Part shown: piece by piece, positions 24,203 to 37,172 of the stretch
Layout: every line of letters starts with the position of its first letter
Position numbering within the stretch: the first letter of the stretch is position 1
Assembly: GCF_031755915.1 (NCBI RefSeq)
Contig: NC_083379.1
Span: 631,001 to 695,000, forward strand
DNA: 64,000 bases
Direction of reading: 5' to 3'
Source of the DNA: Ziziphus jujuba
Taxonomy: Eukaryota; Streptophyta; Magnoliopsida; Rosales; Rhamnaceae
Made by a program: the position numbers and the translations under genes
Notes under the pieces: generated by a model
The model's database searches: none
What the model was told of the DNA's origin: nothing
The model's input: the letters and a program-made list of their open reading frames with translations, nothing else

Positions 24203-25423
24203 TGCCCGATGAGTCCTCCCTTTCGAATCAGTATATACGACTCCCGTTGAGGATAAACCTGTGTGTTGGAGTTTGTTAATGGAAAAACAGAGAGAGACAC
24301 ACGTCAAATAATGTTGTACTAACTACTTACGTGATGCATTATTGGAAGAGCTGAAGATGATTTTTTCCACATAGGCCTCAACCGCAACTCTCAGATTCTT
24401 GAGTACTCCTCTGTTGAGGAGCTCCATGGCTCCATGTCTCCTTCCCAGATCATCGAAGGTTGAACCGGAAGATTTGGTTCCCACCAAATGTTGCAGAGTG
24501 AATCCATTGTCAGGACCAACTCCAGCTTGAAGCAAAGCTTTTCTAAAAATAGATTGAAAAGAAGACAAATTGGAGCAGAACACAATAGTGTCTTCAACCC
24601 ACTTATATGCTTTCTCGACCACATCCATTTCCCAATCAATGCCTGATTGATTGTAGAATTGGTCATGAGCTCTGGAGAAAAATCCCCCATTGATCATGCT
24701 GCTACCACCCAGGATCCTTCCTCTTACATTTGGGACTCCATCTTCTGAAACGAACCTCTGAGCAGGGGTTTTTCCGTCGTCTTCCTGCAAGAGATTAGCT
24801 CCTGAGCCTCCTGCACTCAGGACCTGTGGGTATGAAACAGGGGCACTTCCTCTTTCAACGACGAGAACAGAGTATTTTCTTGATAAAGTTGCAGCTAATG
24901 GACAACCTGCTGTGCCTCCTCCTACTATTATATAGTCGTATACGTCTTCTAATGGTAGATCAGTTGCATTATATACAGATTTCATGTAACTAAAATCTGC
25001 AAAACATGTAGAAAATGAGTGAAAATTTCGAACAAAACTTGATATTTGACCTATAGCAGCTTAGAGTTGGAGAATATGGAGTTTCGTTCTGTTGGTTTAA
25101 TTATTTGATTTGCATTTTCCACTTTTTATCTATTACGATTTAGAGGGAGACGAGAAGATTCAGAAGACGAAATTAAACATTGTGAAATATGCACACCACA
25201 ACATGAAATTGATCTTTTGTATCTAAAGAAACTAAATGCATTTCACACAGCAGTATTCAGAGTTTACAGCTGATATAATATATATATATATATACAATAA
25301 TAATAATAATTATTAGTATTAATGGGGTTATGTACCATGATTAGACGAAGTGGCCAATCCAAGAATCTCCAATTGAAGCTGCAAAATATATGAAAGCAGA
25401 AACAGTAGCAAAGCTGCTGCCAT
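24203..25423 (-). pseudogene. Mandelonitrile lyase-like gene F, 3'-truncated by an LTR
   Basis: Minus strand: exon 1 25336-25423 (signal peptide [14 protein letters not shown]), exon 2 24331-24996 (666 nt, intact frame), exon 3 only 24203-24258. It breaks off after KGRTHRA at the LTR terminus. The donor of intron 2 is GTAAGT. Intron 1 is only 339 nt. The TATA position reads CATAAAT (minus strand, about 25512-25520) instead of TATAAAT, so the promoter may be weak. The FAD loop GGGTAG and GMC signature 1 ([11 protein letters not shown]) are present; signature 2 and the catalytic C-terminal half are absent. Exon 2 resembles gene C (SRKYSVL and GSGANLLQ). Confidence 0.87.
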
Positions 25424-27105
25424 TGTCGATGTTTCTCTATGATATTTTTATTTTATTTTTTTTATGAATTCTCTTTATGGTATCTTCAAGCCATATGGAA
25501 GGTGCTTATGATAATTTATGCAAACGAAGGTGCTTTTCAAAATTTTTTGTTTTTTGTTTTTTGTTTTGCAGTCTTCGTAACTTAATATGTTCAACGAATT
25601 TTCACATTATTTACCCAAAAAAAAAAAAAAATTCACACTAAATAAGTTGATCCCAAAATACAATCATTGATGACGAAATATCACTAATTGTCTGACACAA
25701 AGTTCCAAAGACGGGGTTTTTTATTTAATTATTTTTTATTTTTTCCCCTAGTAACTTTCACTTAGATTAATTTTTTGATCTCTCAAATTTAGATTTCAAT
25801 CTAAGCAAGAGATATGATTTAAACTTTCTTTTTATTGTTTATCATTAGAATAATTTCTATTCTAAAATTTCTAATTCTATTCTAAAATGGAACGAGAGCG
25901 ACTTACAATGATGTAAAATGTGAAGGACCTACCTCACTTGATTGAGCACTTTTTTTGTTTTTTGTTTTTTTTTTTTTTAAAAGACTCTACAAATAAGAAT
26001 AAGCAATTGGCCGGCCCAATCCAGGGCATCATATTATACATTAGATGTCAATCGTTTGAACTGTTACTGGGAATTTTTTTTTGTTTTTTTTCCTTTCTTT
26101 CTATATTTTTTTAAATGGTGTAGCGTGTATTTTTTATTCTCATTTGAAAATTAGCCCTAGTATTTTTTTCGGTAAATAAATATTATCCTAGTAGATTTCT
26201 TCTTTCTAAGTCTAGAGTTAAGAAAGTTTTAGGAAATAAAAGTCCAGAGTTATGAAAGGCTAGTGTCAGAGCCACAGGAAGTTTTTGCTCTTCCACAGGA
26301 AATCTGATAAAATTCCTCTTTTGCCCTTACTTTTCGAAACCTAAAAATTTATCACTTAATTGAATAACAATAAAAAAATAAAAAGCCATTTGAGTCACTG
26401 ATCTCAGCTCTGACCTCCGAGTAAAAAACAAAAACCATTTCATATTATCATAAAGCATGAAGGTTGAACCGGTTGAACAGCATGAGCTTTCTCCTCATTA
26501 TATCTAGAAGCAGTTTGGCGCGAGAGAAAGCAAGACTTCACATTATCCATTACCTCCTTCAGTGAAATAAAAACTGCTGCAACTGACAAGTTTTTTCTTG
26601 GCAGTGCAAATTAGGAAGATCAAGAATTAATAGTTACAAAAATTGGGTTTCATATAAGAAAGTGCCTCCACAATCAACCTTAATGCATTGTACCCCATAA
26701 CTTTCTGCAAGTCTACGTGTATCAGAATACAAATATATTTGGATTAGTTTTAATAACTCTATTCCAATATTACTCTACTTTGTTTTACACTTACAAAGGG
26801 AAAAAGGGACCCCAAAAAAAAAAAAAAAAAAAAACTATGTTTTGATTATCCTAAACAAAATAATTAAATAAATAAATAAAAAATTATGTTTGGATCCCGT
26901 TTTTACAGAGCGGACAGAAAGAGAGATGAGGTCCAAATCTCTGTCCACAGCCCCTCAGAAAATATTCATAAAAAACACGAAAGAGCTTGAAAAGGCAAAA
27001 CAGGAATTGTGCAGCAAATTACAGTGGAGGAGTTAAAATAATTCCGTGGCAAATAATGCCATCAACTGTCGGGTGTGAGAATATCCCTTACCCTTCGCCA
27101 GATAT

Positions 27106-27155
<50 letters not shown>

Positions 27156-28778
27156 TCTATTCTTAATTGATTTCAGTGGTGGACTACTTAATCATAATCA
27201 TTATTATAAGTTAAATAGCTCTAAATATCCTATTCAACAATGTTAGTCGTAGGCGAACAGAATAGCATAAATGGTTAAACATTTCCAACTATGTAATATA
27301 AAAAAAATAAATATATTGTTAGCCATAATCGCTTTAAATAATGTAGATGATATTTTTGTATTATAAATTTCAATTTAGGATATTTCTAATTATTTTGTTT
27401 TTTATTGCCATTTCAGAAAAACAATATGTCCATTAAAAAAACAATCTTAAATAGATTTGTTTAAACAATTTAACAAATTTATGTGTCATAAAAAAGAAAA
27501 AAAAACACAATGTCAAGCTGACTTCTAATTTTGAAGATTGTATCAGTTATTGTTAAGTTTCTTTAAAAGTAAAATTTCCTTAAGGTAACCCTTTAATTTT
27601 ACAGGCTTTGTAAAACATTGTTAAATTTCATCAAAAGTAAATTTTTTTTAAAGAGTCATTTTAAAAAAAAGAAGGAAAATTTAATAAAATATATATAGTT
27701 AATTAATAATCATCATTTTATACATTATCATTGAACAATAATTTTAAAATTAACTATACATTTCTACCATTTAAAGTTACATAAATGATTTGATGCCATA
27801 TGTCATGAACAAACTTGAACCATTGGATTCTTTTACTTACCTAAAATTAAACATAATCATCATTAATATTTTTAGTTCTTAGATTTAGAAAATAAATAAT
27901 ATAGTTGGTAGTTTATCCTATGTTTATGGCTTATTCTTCAATGTTATCAAAAGTAAATAAATTAATAAACACAAAATACAAAATGGTTTTAATACATATG
28001 GATAAATTTCAAAAATTATATTTCAAATCTTCTTATACTAAAGAGTCACTGAAATCAAAAGTCAAAATATTTTTATTATAACTGCAGTAGTAAGATTCTC
28101 CCCTACTTTCCATATATCTGGCAAAGATTGTCTCTCACATGTATTTGACAAATAAATAAATATAGATGGAGAGGCTCAAACATCGATTTAGACACTGCGT
28201 GAAGGATTTGAAGTCAAACTTATTTTTCAACCATAAAAGTATGAACTATGGCATATACTACAAGAATATATATAAATTAAAACACATCAAATATGACTTT
28301 ATCAAACATTTTTTTAAAATCTATATATGGTTTAGCTAACTGGTTACAAGTTCTCATTCAATTTCAACTGGATAATTTTCTTTTCTTATAGTTTTAATCC
28401 TCTAATTTTTGTTGCATTACATCTTGACCATGACTTCATTATGTGAAGCCAAAAAACAGATACTATTAGGGATCATTAATCAAGAAGATAATTAGATAAA
28501 GAATTAAGAATGATAAAAAAAGTTTCGAAAAGAACTGATCAAAAACTGTATCTAATAAAACATGCTGATAAGAATTTTTGATATGATGAAAATGGAGCTT
28601 GAAGCAAGTGAAACAAAGCACACCCTAGCCTTATATATATATATATATTAGATGTAGATACAAGAAAGTATTATAACACATAAGCTTAACTACCACCATG
28701 ACTTATTGAACATACTAATCACACATGGAAATGGTGGTTGTACAAATTTGTTATTGCTGACCACGATAATTTATATAT
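25424..28778. other. F-G intergenic spacer
   Basis: The F-proximal 1.7 kb is related, in reverse, to DNA upstream of E and G. About 780 bp that the relatives lack lies between 26265 and 27050. Inside it a minus-strand frame (about 26740-26634) includes RRLAESYGVQCIKVDCGG and may be a captured gene fragment. A (TA)n run lies at 27110-27147. The segment nearest G (28570-28778) is the 3' flank of G, matching the flank of B. Nothing else is recognised. Confidence 0.6.
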
Positions 28779-29769
28779 CTACTTTGCTGCTCTTCTTTCC
28801 TGCAGAATCTTAAGCCCAATATACCTGCCCAAAATACACACAACTAAGTAAGAAAAATATTTAGGGAGTTGCTTATAAGTAATTTGCCAGATTGATATTA
28901 ATTTCACCAATATTAGTTCTCTGACTAAAGAAATTAAACTAACCGGCCTATCATCATAAGAGTGGCCTGAGGATTGGTCCCTGGTGAGGCTTTGAATGTG
29001 GATCCATCAACCACACGAAGTGAATTTGTCCCCTTCACCCTGTAATCACCATCCAACACCTTTCCCAGCAAGCAACCACCATGGTAATGCCAATAGGTTG
29101 TCACCGTGCTTCGACAAAACGTCTCTATCGATGCATCATCTGACTGGTTCTTCGGCAAAGATGGTGCTAAAAACGTGAAACCTTCTGCACCCTCCAGTTT
29201 TTCAAACTTGAGTTCTTCAAAGGAGTCTGTCTTCAGCATATCACCAATCTTCCTCATTCCTCTAACACAACGAGCAAGGTCCACCGGTTCAGAAAAGTAG
29301 TTGAACCGGACAGCCGGACTAACTTTCACTTCTGCTGATGACAACAACCGGAGGGAACCCGTCAATTGAGGTCCCGAGATCTTATGAACAATGGCTGCCA
29401 CGCTCAATTGTAAAGGAGAAGTGGAGTTTGGAAACAGGCTGAAAGGTTGAGGAAATGAAAATGGCGAAATGTAGGAAAATCCCTCTATAACATTGAAGTC
29501 ACCTGCACCTCCTACAACTCCTACAACTTGTGGATTTGACCCGTCCAATGCATATGGGGCTACAATGTTGATGCCATTACGAGGATTGTCGGCGATAAAA
29601 TTTCCCACATCAGGATTTGAGTAAACAACAGGAATATGCAGAGAAGAAAGATGAGGAACTGGACCAACTCCACTAAGAAGAAGAAGTTGAGGGCTCCCAA
29701 TTGCCCCTGCACTCAATATCACCTCTCCCCTATCTTTTACAAATGCCCGATGAGTCCTCCCTTTCGAAT

Positions 29770-32484
29770 TGTCAGGACCCGTCCAGAATTCCTTCCCCGG
29801 AACCCTAGACAGCCCTGATCCCAGGGAAACCCTACCGGACCCTCCAAAGGAAAATCCGACAGAGCCTCCCCTAAGGGATTTACTTACCACAAATTACCTG
29901 CACTGAAAACACACTTCTAAAAACATCCCATTATTCCGCCCACAAACTACAAACTGATTCCACAAATTCCAGCACTTCTCAAAGCAACAACAGTCCAGTG
30001 CATAAATAAAACAGAAGTATTCCAATAGTATACAGAGCTTTAAGAAGTGCTAAACAACAGAAATACAACAAGGCTGAAAAGAAATAATACACTGAAATGA
30101 AAGAGTACAAAGAAACTTCTCGAAACACAACAGCAGCGGAAAACTTGGTTCGCTCCGAAAGAACGTCTACCACCACTTGCACCTAAGGGAACGGAATTTA
30201 AGAGTGTGAGATGCTAATCATCTCCGTGAGTAACCCGAACTACTGAACCCCTTTTAATAATAATAATAAAATAATAACAATTAAGGAGTGGAACAAATAC
30301 CAACAATTAATAATAAATAATAATAACCTTTGGAAAATAATGATTTCCCTCAAAACTCTCACCAATCGCTCCGTTTGAAATGTTCCCTTTTTAAAACCTT
30401 TTCGCAAAACCCAATGTGCATACCTCCCAAAAACCAAGGGATTAAATAATTTAACAACAACAATTAAATAAATACATACCCCAAATATATAATAACAATA
30501 TAATAAATTATAATAAATAAATTTTGAACACCTTTGGGGTTTAAACCATTATTTGCAATTACACCGACAATTACACCTGACGCACCACACCATATACCGG
30601 TGATGCCCTCCGATACCCAGTATCCCGAGCACCGACTGGCGGGAGGTTAAAGAGAGAAACCTGCAGTGGTCACTTCGGCGTCCCGACAGTACCAACTGCT
30701 AAAAACCATCACCCGGCCAAGGAGGGGGGCGGCTGTGCGCAACAATAACCTTGCCTGCCCACGGTCCAATGGCAACTCACGGGTGAAGTAATAACCGCAC
30801 GCTAAACCATATAATAACCGCGTGCTAAACCACGTGTCCATACACCATACACCAGAACACCAATACTGTATGAGTGCGTCTAAAAATAAACATAAACAAC
30901 CAACCGTACCGTTTTTCCAAAAACCACCGTGGGAAGTATACCAAAATTTCACAAAACACCATCCCACATATTTTATCCAATCACCCGGTGCGAAACAGCG
31001 ATAACAACAAACCACAATTTTCTCGAAATACAAAATGCAACCATAAAAATACCGCGGGCATAAATTATAAAATTTAACCAAATATTTTCACAAAATATTT
31101 AACTCAATTATGCCCGAGAAATCACATTTGAAACCACGTAAAACTAATACCGAAACATACCTTGCTCATGCATAACAAATAAATTAAATTAAACCGCATT
31201 AAAACCATAATTAAACCACACCACATGAGCGTAATTAAATACTAAATTAAATACCAATTAAATTTAATTAATTGCCCAAAATAATTTTTGAAGGTGGGTC
31301 ACTCACCTGGAGAGCGCAAATCAACTAAGATCCTCCTCGGGATCCACTCCACTACTCGCGCGTGCACCTAAACAACCACAGTGCACAAACCAAAAATATT
31401 AATATTTTATTCGGGTAATTCCCAAATGGATACCCGGGGAGCGAACACCAAGCGACATCTAAGGGTTACGAGTTATATACCGAATCGAAGCTCGCGTGAT
31501 GAGGATCACGGATTCGGTCTTACTTTCCGGTGATCGAACCCGACGGGGTCGGAATCTCGCCGGAAAGCTTTTCGAGTTTCGACTCCGCAATTCTCCCAAA
31601 CCGTCGCGAATTGGCGGAAACGGAAGTCGGATTTGGGTTCAGGAGGTCGAACACTGCGGACTGGAGCTGGCCGGAATTTTCGGGTACTCGCCGGAACAGT
31701 AATTTTCGGCAGCCGCCACGTCACCGGCAACCGTCGCGGTGGCCGGCGGTGGAGGGGAAAAATCGCCGCCAAACTTCGGACGTCCGATCTGGGCGCGTCC
31801 GGCGGCCGTTCGCCGTGAAATTTGGAGGTTTTGCCGGAAATGAGGTGGGCAAGCTTTCTGTCCGGCGCGTGTACAGTAACTCGGCCGGAACAGTGGCAAA
31901 ATCCGGTGGCCGGTGGTGGCTCTCTCTCTCTCTTTCTCTCTCCTCTCTCTCTTTCTCTCTCTTCTCTCTCTTTCTCTCTCTTCCCCGAGTGTTTTAACAA
32001 ATAAAACCCCTGCGTGACACTGTTCATGCCACGTGGACCAATCAGAAACTGACACGTGGCGTTTCACTGTTCACCGACCAAAAAAAAAACATTAAAATAA
32101 TACGGTATCCGGTAAACTTCAAACGTCCATAACTTTTTAACCGGATGTCCGTTTTGAGCGTGCCGCTAGTCTGTGAACTCGTATCGACGAGCACTTCACA
32201 ACCATGCATGAGTCAAAGCTCAATTCCCCATAAACAAAAAGTCAACTCCGGCACCCCTTGGACAGTTTGGACCGCAACTTGTTTCGTCCATAACTTCCAA
32301 ACCGTAGCTCCGTTTTCGACGTGCTACCAGTCTACGAACTCGTGGCATCGTGCACTTCGCCACGGTACCCTAGTCATCTCGAAATTCCCACCGAGTCAAA
32401 AAGTCAACTTGTGACCCCTTCGGTCAACGGTCAACCTCGGTCAACGTGCACGGATTCCGGTGCGATTTGGGACGGGGTGTTACA
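29770..32484. mobile_element. 2.7-kb non-autonomous transposon inside exon 3 of G
   Basis: The plus strand starts TGTCAGGACCCGTCC and ends GGGACGGGGTGTTACA. The two ends match as inverted sequences at 11 of 15 positions. GAAT flanks both sides (29766-29769 and 32485-32488), a 4-bp target duplication within the GATTCGAAAGG codons of exon 3. The insert is GC-rich in its right half with a CT-rich tract (31920-31981). I see no reverse transcriptase, integrase or transposase. Two related blocks (about 32125-32246 and 32288-32407) form a diverged tandem repeat. TG...CA ends suggest an LTR-type or TRIM/LARD-like element; the class is unsettled. Confidence 0.75.
32125..32407. repeat. Diverged tandem duplication within the transposon
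   Basis: Two blocks of about 120 bp share the order CGTCCATAACTT, CCGTTTT, GTGCC/GTGCTACCAGTCT, GAACTCGT, GCACTTC, then AAAGTCAAC. This is typical of the end region of some plant retroelements. Confidence 0.6.
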
Positions 32485-33904
32485 GAATCCTTATATATGA
32501 CTCCAGTTGCCGACAAACCTGTGTTTATTGAGTTTGTTAATATTAAAACAGATGAAAACAGAGAGAGACACAGAGTTCATCAAATAATAATGTTGTAGTA
32601 GTACTCACGTGATGCATTATTGGAAGAGCGGAAGGTGATTTTTTCCACATATGCCTCAACTGCAACTCGCAGATTGTGCAAGACTCCTTTGTTGAGAAGC
32701 TGCACAGCTCCATGTCTCCTTCCCTGATCATCGAAGGTTGAACCGGAAGTTTTGGTTCCAGCCAAATGTTGCAGAGTGAATCCATTGTCAGGACCAACAC
32801 CTGCTTGAAGCAAACCTTTTCTTAGAATAGATTGAAAAGTAGACAAATTGTAGCTGAACACAATAGTGTCTTCCACCCACTGATATGCCTTCTCGACCAT
32901 ATCCTTGTCCCAGTCAACCCCTGCTTCATTATAGAATTGGTCATCGGCTCTGGAGAAGAATCCCCCGTTGATCATGCTGGTACCACCCAGGATTCTGCCT
33001 CTTACAACTTTAACTCCCTCTTCGGAAACGAACCTCTGAGCAGGTGTCTTTCCGTTGTCTTCCTGTAAGAGATTATTTAACATGCTGTTCGAGGCCAACA
33101 CCTGTGGATATGCAGCAGGGGTACTGCCCCTTTCAAGGACAAGAACAGAATATTTTTCTGATAAAGTTGCAGCCAACGGACACCCCGCTGTGCCTCCTCC
33201 CACTATTATGTAGTCATATACGTCTTCTAACGGTAGATCAGTTGCATTGTGTACAGATTTCATGTAACTAAAATCTGTAAAACGTGAAGAGAAGTGTGAA
33301 AATTTGAATAAAGTTTGCATCTAATTAGATAGAAAATCTAGAAATGCTGTTCTGTTTCATATACATAGTAGTGGACTGTTCTTAAAAAGCCAAAAAAGTA
33401 TGTAGTATATGGTTGGAGACTATAAAAGTATAGTTTGGTTATGTTGCTTTAATTATTTCATTTGCATTTTCCACTTAAAGGGACACAAAAGAAATACATA
33501 CATTATTCGAAGACGAAATTAATCATTGTGACAGGTACACAACTTGTAAATGATCGTTTTTATCTAACAAAACCAAATGCATAAAAAACATTAATATTCA
33601 GTGTTTATAACTGATTAAAAAAAAACAAACAAACATGTTTTTAGTAATTTTTTTAAATAAAAATATGCAAACAGAAATACACCATAAAAAATACAAGTTT
33701 TTATTTTTGTTCTTTTTTTCTTTATACTAATTTTTAGTTCCATGTCAATATAATTCCTTTTAGATCAAAGGAAATATTTTTAGTGGTCATGGTGCCAAAA
33801 GTTTAAGACACCATTATATCTTAATAATCTATTTTGTCAAAGAAAATTACAAACCAACATTAAATGATTTACAAATAGAATTGATTCAGTGTATTAAAAA
33901 CAAA

Positions 33905-34444
33905 AAGAACTAAGTGGGTTATGTACCAAGATCAGATGAAGTAGCCAATGCAAGAACCTCCAATTGAGGATGCAAAATATATGATAGCAGAAACAGTAGC
34001 AAAGCTGCTGCCATTCTCGATATCTCGATCTCTATGATATTTCTTTTTTTTTATTTTTTTGATGAGTTTTCTCTGTGATATCTTCAAACCGAAGGGAAGG
34101 CTCTTATGATAATTTATAGAAACGAAGGTGCTTTTCAAAAATTTTCTTTTTTTTTGGTAGTCCTCCATAAATTAATAATTTAATATGATCAACGAATTTT
34201 CACATTATTTACCCAAAAAAATCACATTAAATAAGTTCATCCCATAATACAGTCATTGATGATGAAATTTCACTAACTGCCTGATACAAAGTTCCAAAGG
34301 GGGGGAGGAATTTTTTTCTTTTTTCTCCTTCGTACCTTACACTTAGATTAATTTTTTGACCACTTCAATTTAGATTCCAATCTAAGAAAAAGATGTGATT
34401 TAATTTTTTTTTATCATTATAACATATAACATATACTAATTTAA

Positions 34445-34475
<31 letters not shown>

Positions 34476-37055
34476 TTCAAATTTAAGATGCTATGAATGT
34501 GAAAGGTACATGAACTATAAGCTAATCTCCTCCACCTCACATGACTTTTACAAACTAGATTACGCAAAGGCCGGGTCAATCTAGGCATCATATTATATAT
34601 TAGATGTCAATCGTTTACACTGTTATTGAGTTTTTTTTTTTTCCTGATATTGTTTTAAATGGTGAAGTGTGTATTTTTTTAATTCCCATTTGAAAAGTAG
34701 CCCTAGTAGATATCTTGTTTTAAGCCTGGAGTTATGAAATCCTTGTTTTATCATCTTTCTTTACAATTAAAAATCCGTCAACTGTTGTTTGAGAATATCC
34801 TTATCCTTCACCAAATATTTTTATATATATGTATTTTTTTTTGTCCTAATTAAGTAGTCCACTACATATATATTATAAGTTAAATTGATTTAAAAATACT
34901 ATTCTCATAATTATTATAAATAACGTAGATGACATTTCTGTATAATAAATTTCCACTTAATTATTTATTTTTGTTTTTGCGACTTTCTAGAAGGATCATT
35001 AATTATACTGTAAGTGCAATGCCAGCAGTAATGCCTTAACTTCTTAGACGCGCAGGTCAAATCTCTCCATCAACAGTTGCTAAATTCTACACCTGAATTT
35101 ATGATTATGACATACCATATATATGTATTTTGAAATTTTAGAGCTAATTCAATAAATATTATCAAAATTTTGTTATTAGTGTTTTTTTTTTCTTTTTTTT
35201 TTTTGGCGCCGCCGGAGGGGGTGGGTGGGGTGTGTTCGGGTTTTGGTTTGGGGGGTGTGGGGGAAGGTGAACTAAAGTAAATTTAGAAAAATTCTACATG
35301 ACACAATGATAACATAATAGAAATTTACACGATATTATCAATTTTTGTGTTCCTTAACGGTATGGGTTCATAACACATTAGTTAACGGGATTAATATGTT
35401 ATAAACGGCACTTTTTAAATATATATTATATTTATCAAATATTTATTATTTGATAATACTACTCTAGCCTATTATGTTATATTTTAATTCATCTATTTAA
35501 TATTTAATTTTGCAAATATAATTATTTTTTGTTACTAATCATTGATTAAGTATGATTTTGTATTTTGATTATTTCTATTTAAATTATTTTGTTATAATAT
35601 TTTATATTTTTAAATAAATTTTGTAATTAGTCGTGTTATGGTTTATAAGAAAATTTAATAAATGAGTTTGCATTTAAATATTTTAAAACAAAGACTGAAC
35701 AGATTGTATTTAAATGAAAAATTGTAAATATGAATAATAAGATCAACATTATACATTGTCAAATCTAGGAAGTTTCTTATCAGTATTATAATATATTTTT
35801 TTACTATTAAACAAGTTTTTACATATAAATTATTCAAAAAAGAAAAAAAAAAAAAAGATTAGCAATGTTGCCAAATAAACTTAAAGGTAAAGTAGCAATT
35901 TTTGCCAAATTAACAATTTTGCCTACTTTGCCGCCCTGTTAAGTCAAAGGAAGAGAATCGTCCTCTCCTTCCCAAAACTTAAAATTTATAATTCTTTCTG
36001 AATTGCCAAAAAGTATAATATATATATATATATATATATATAATACACATTTGTATTTCTTTTGTCTCAAATGAAAATTTTAGATTATCATAAAATATGT
36101 ATATATTTTTCAAATTTGTCTGCTAAGCATTGTTGATTTCAGAGCTCGAAGAATCATAATACTTTGAACAAGCAATTTTTTTTTTTTTTAACCATATCGA
36201 TTTATATTTAGAATGGATCCATATTTATTTATTATGAAGAACATACAGTATCCATAGCTTTGTCAGACAAAGGGACAGCTCATTAAACATACAAATGTCT
36301 TATCAAAGTGATTATTGTTAGATTTATCCTTTAGAAACAAAGTAATCCGTTGGTCAGGACTGTGACTAGTAATAATAGTTGTAGATCTTCAAATTAGCTT
36401 GTAAGTAGTAGAACCCATTTAAGTGATTGTTTGGCTAAAAGAAAATCTAACATGATAATGAAATTTTAGGTTGTTAGTGTCTGCAGCCTATAACCATATT
36501 GCTTTCAAACCTTTATATATATAAGTTTTATAAATTATTTTCTAAAAATTCAGGATTTTAATGAGAGAAAAACAAAAATAATGAGAGTTTTTCTATTACG
36601 CATCATTTTTGTATTGCTTATTGCCAATAGTATTGTTTATTGTTGATATCCAATTTAATATAAAGAACCTGATGGATCCATTGAATCTAAAATACATATT
36701 TTAGTTAAATAACTTTATTTTTATACAAAGGATAATTCAAAGATATTATTGGGATTTTTGGTTGGAGATTAATTAGCCGGCACAAACTATACAATGTGGA
36801 TTTAATTTAGATGATTTAATAAAAAGTTAATCCACTTGAGGGTTCTTAACATAATAATAATAAAATAATTTATATTAAATTAATAAGTAATATTTTAATC
36901 TATAATCTTAGATAAATCAAAATTTCCTAAGCAGCATTGCCATTTATATTTCTTTCTAGCTCACCTTTTTTGACTTAAACAGAAGAGCTCATTTGTCTAT
37001 TTCAAAACTCCTTAGCCAACTCAAAGAACCATTTATTTTGCTCACTCATTCACCA
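33905..37055. repeat. Right arm of inverted segmental duplication (upstream of G)
   Basis: Reverse-complement match to about 19080-22250 upstream of E, continuing through the gene bodies (G exons against E exons). Divergence is clear: many substitutions, indels and an extra G-rich patch at 35203-35270. It is therefore much older than the 40.7-kb direct duplication. The outer limit is near 37055, where GGTTCTTTGAGTTGGC is the last well-matched block. Confidence 0.8.
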
Positions 37056-37122
37056 TGTGTACATACATATATATGTATGTATGTATGTATTTTGACCTTT
37101 CGTTTTATATATTTTATATATG

Positions 37123-37172
<50 letters not shown>

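Larger units (their letters stand above)
28779..34014 (-). pseudogene. Mandelonitrile lyase-like gene G, interrupted by a 2.7-kb transposon
   Basis: Minus strand: exon 1 33927-34014, exon 2 32609-33274, exon 3 split into about 32489-32518 and 28944-29769, exon 4 28779-28824. Removing the insert at 29770-32484 and one GAAT would leave an exon 3 of 856 nt in frame. That is 9 nt longer than in the paralogs because of three extra residues (VVGVVGGAGDFN). It has the signal peptide, the FAD loop GGGTAG, both GMC signatures, WHYHGG and GTNPQ. No other lesion is seen, so the insertion is probably young. The shared TATAAAT is at 34112-34118. As it stands, translation would enter the transposon just after exon 3 begins. 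Confidence 0.88.

Noticed and set aside
28944..29890. Separate 318-residue gene starting inside the transposon
   Set aside because: The N-terminal part is read from transposon sequence; the true 5' end of this exon lies on the other side of the insert at 32489-32518.
30647..31081. 144-residue minus-strand open frame inside the transposon
   Set aside because: Aromatic- and Cys-rich with no motif, and overlapped by open frames on the other strand; probably chance.
31506..32067. Overlapping 142-173-residue open frames on the minus strand with RERERE-rich ends
   Set aside because: They come from the CT-repeat tract and GC-rich transposon sequence, with no recognisable domain.
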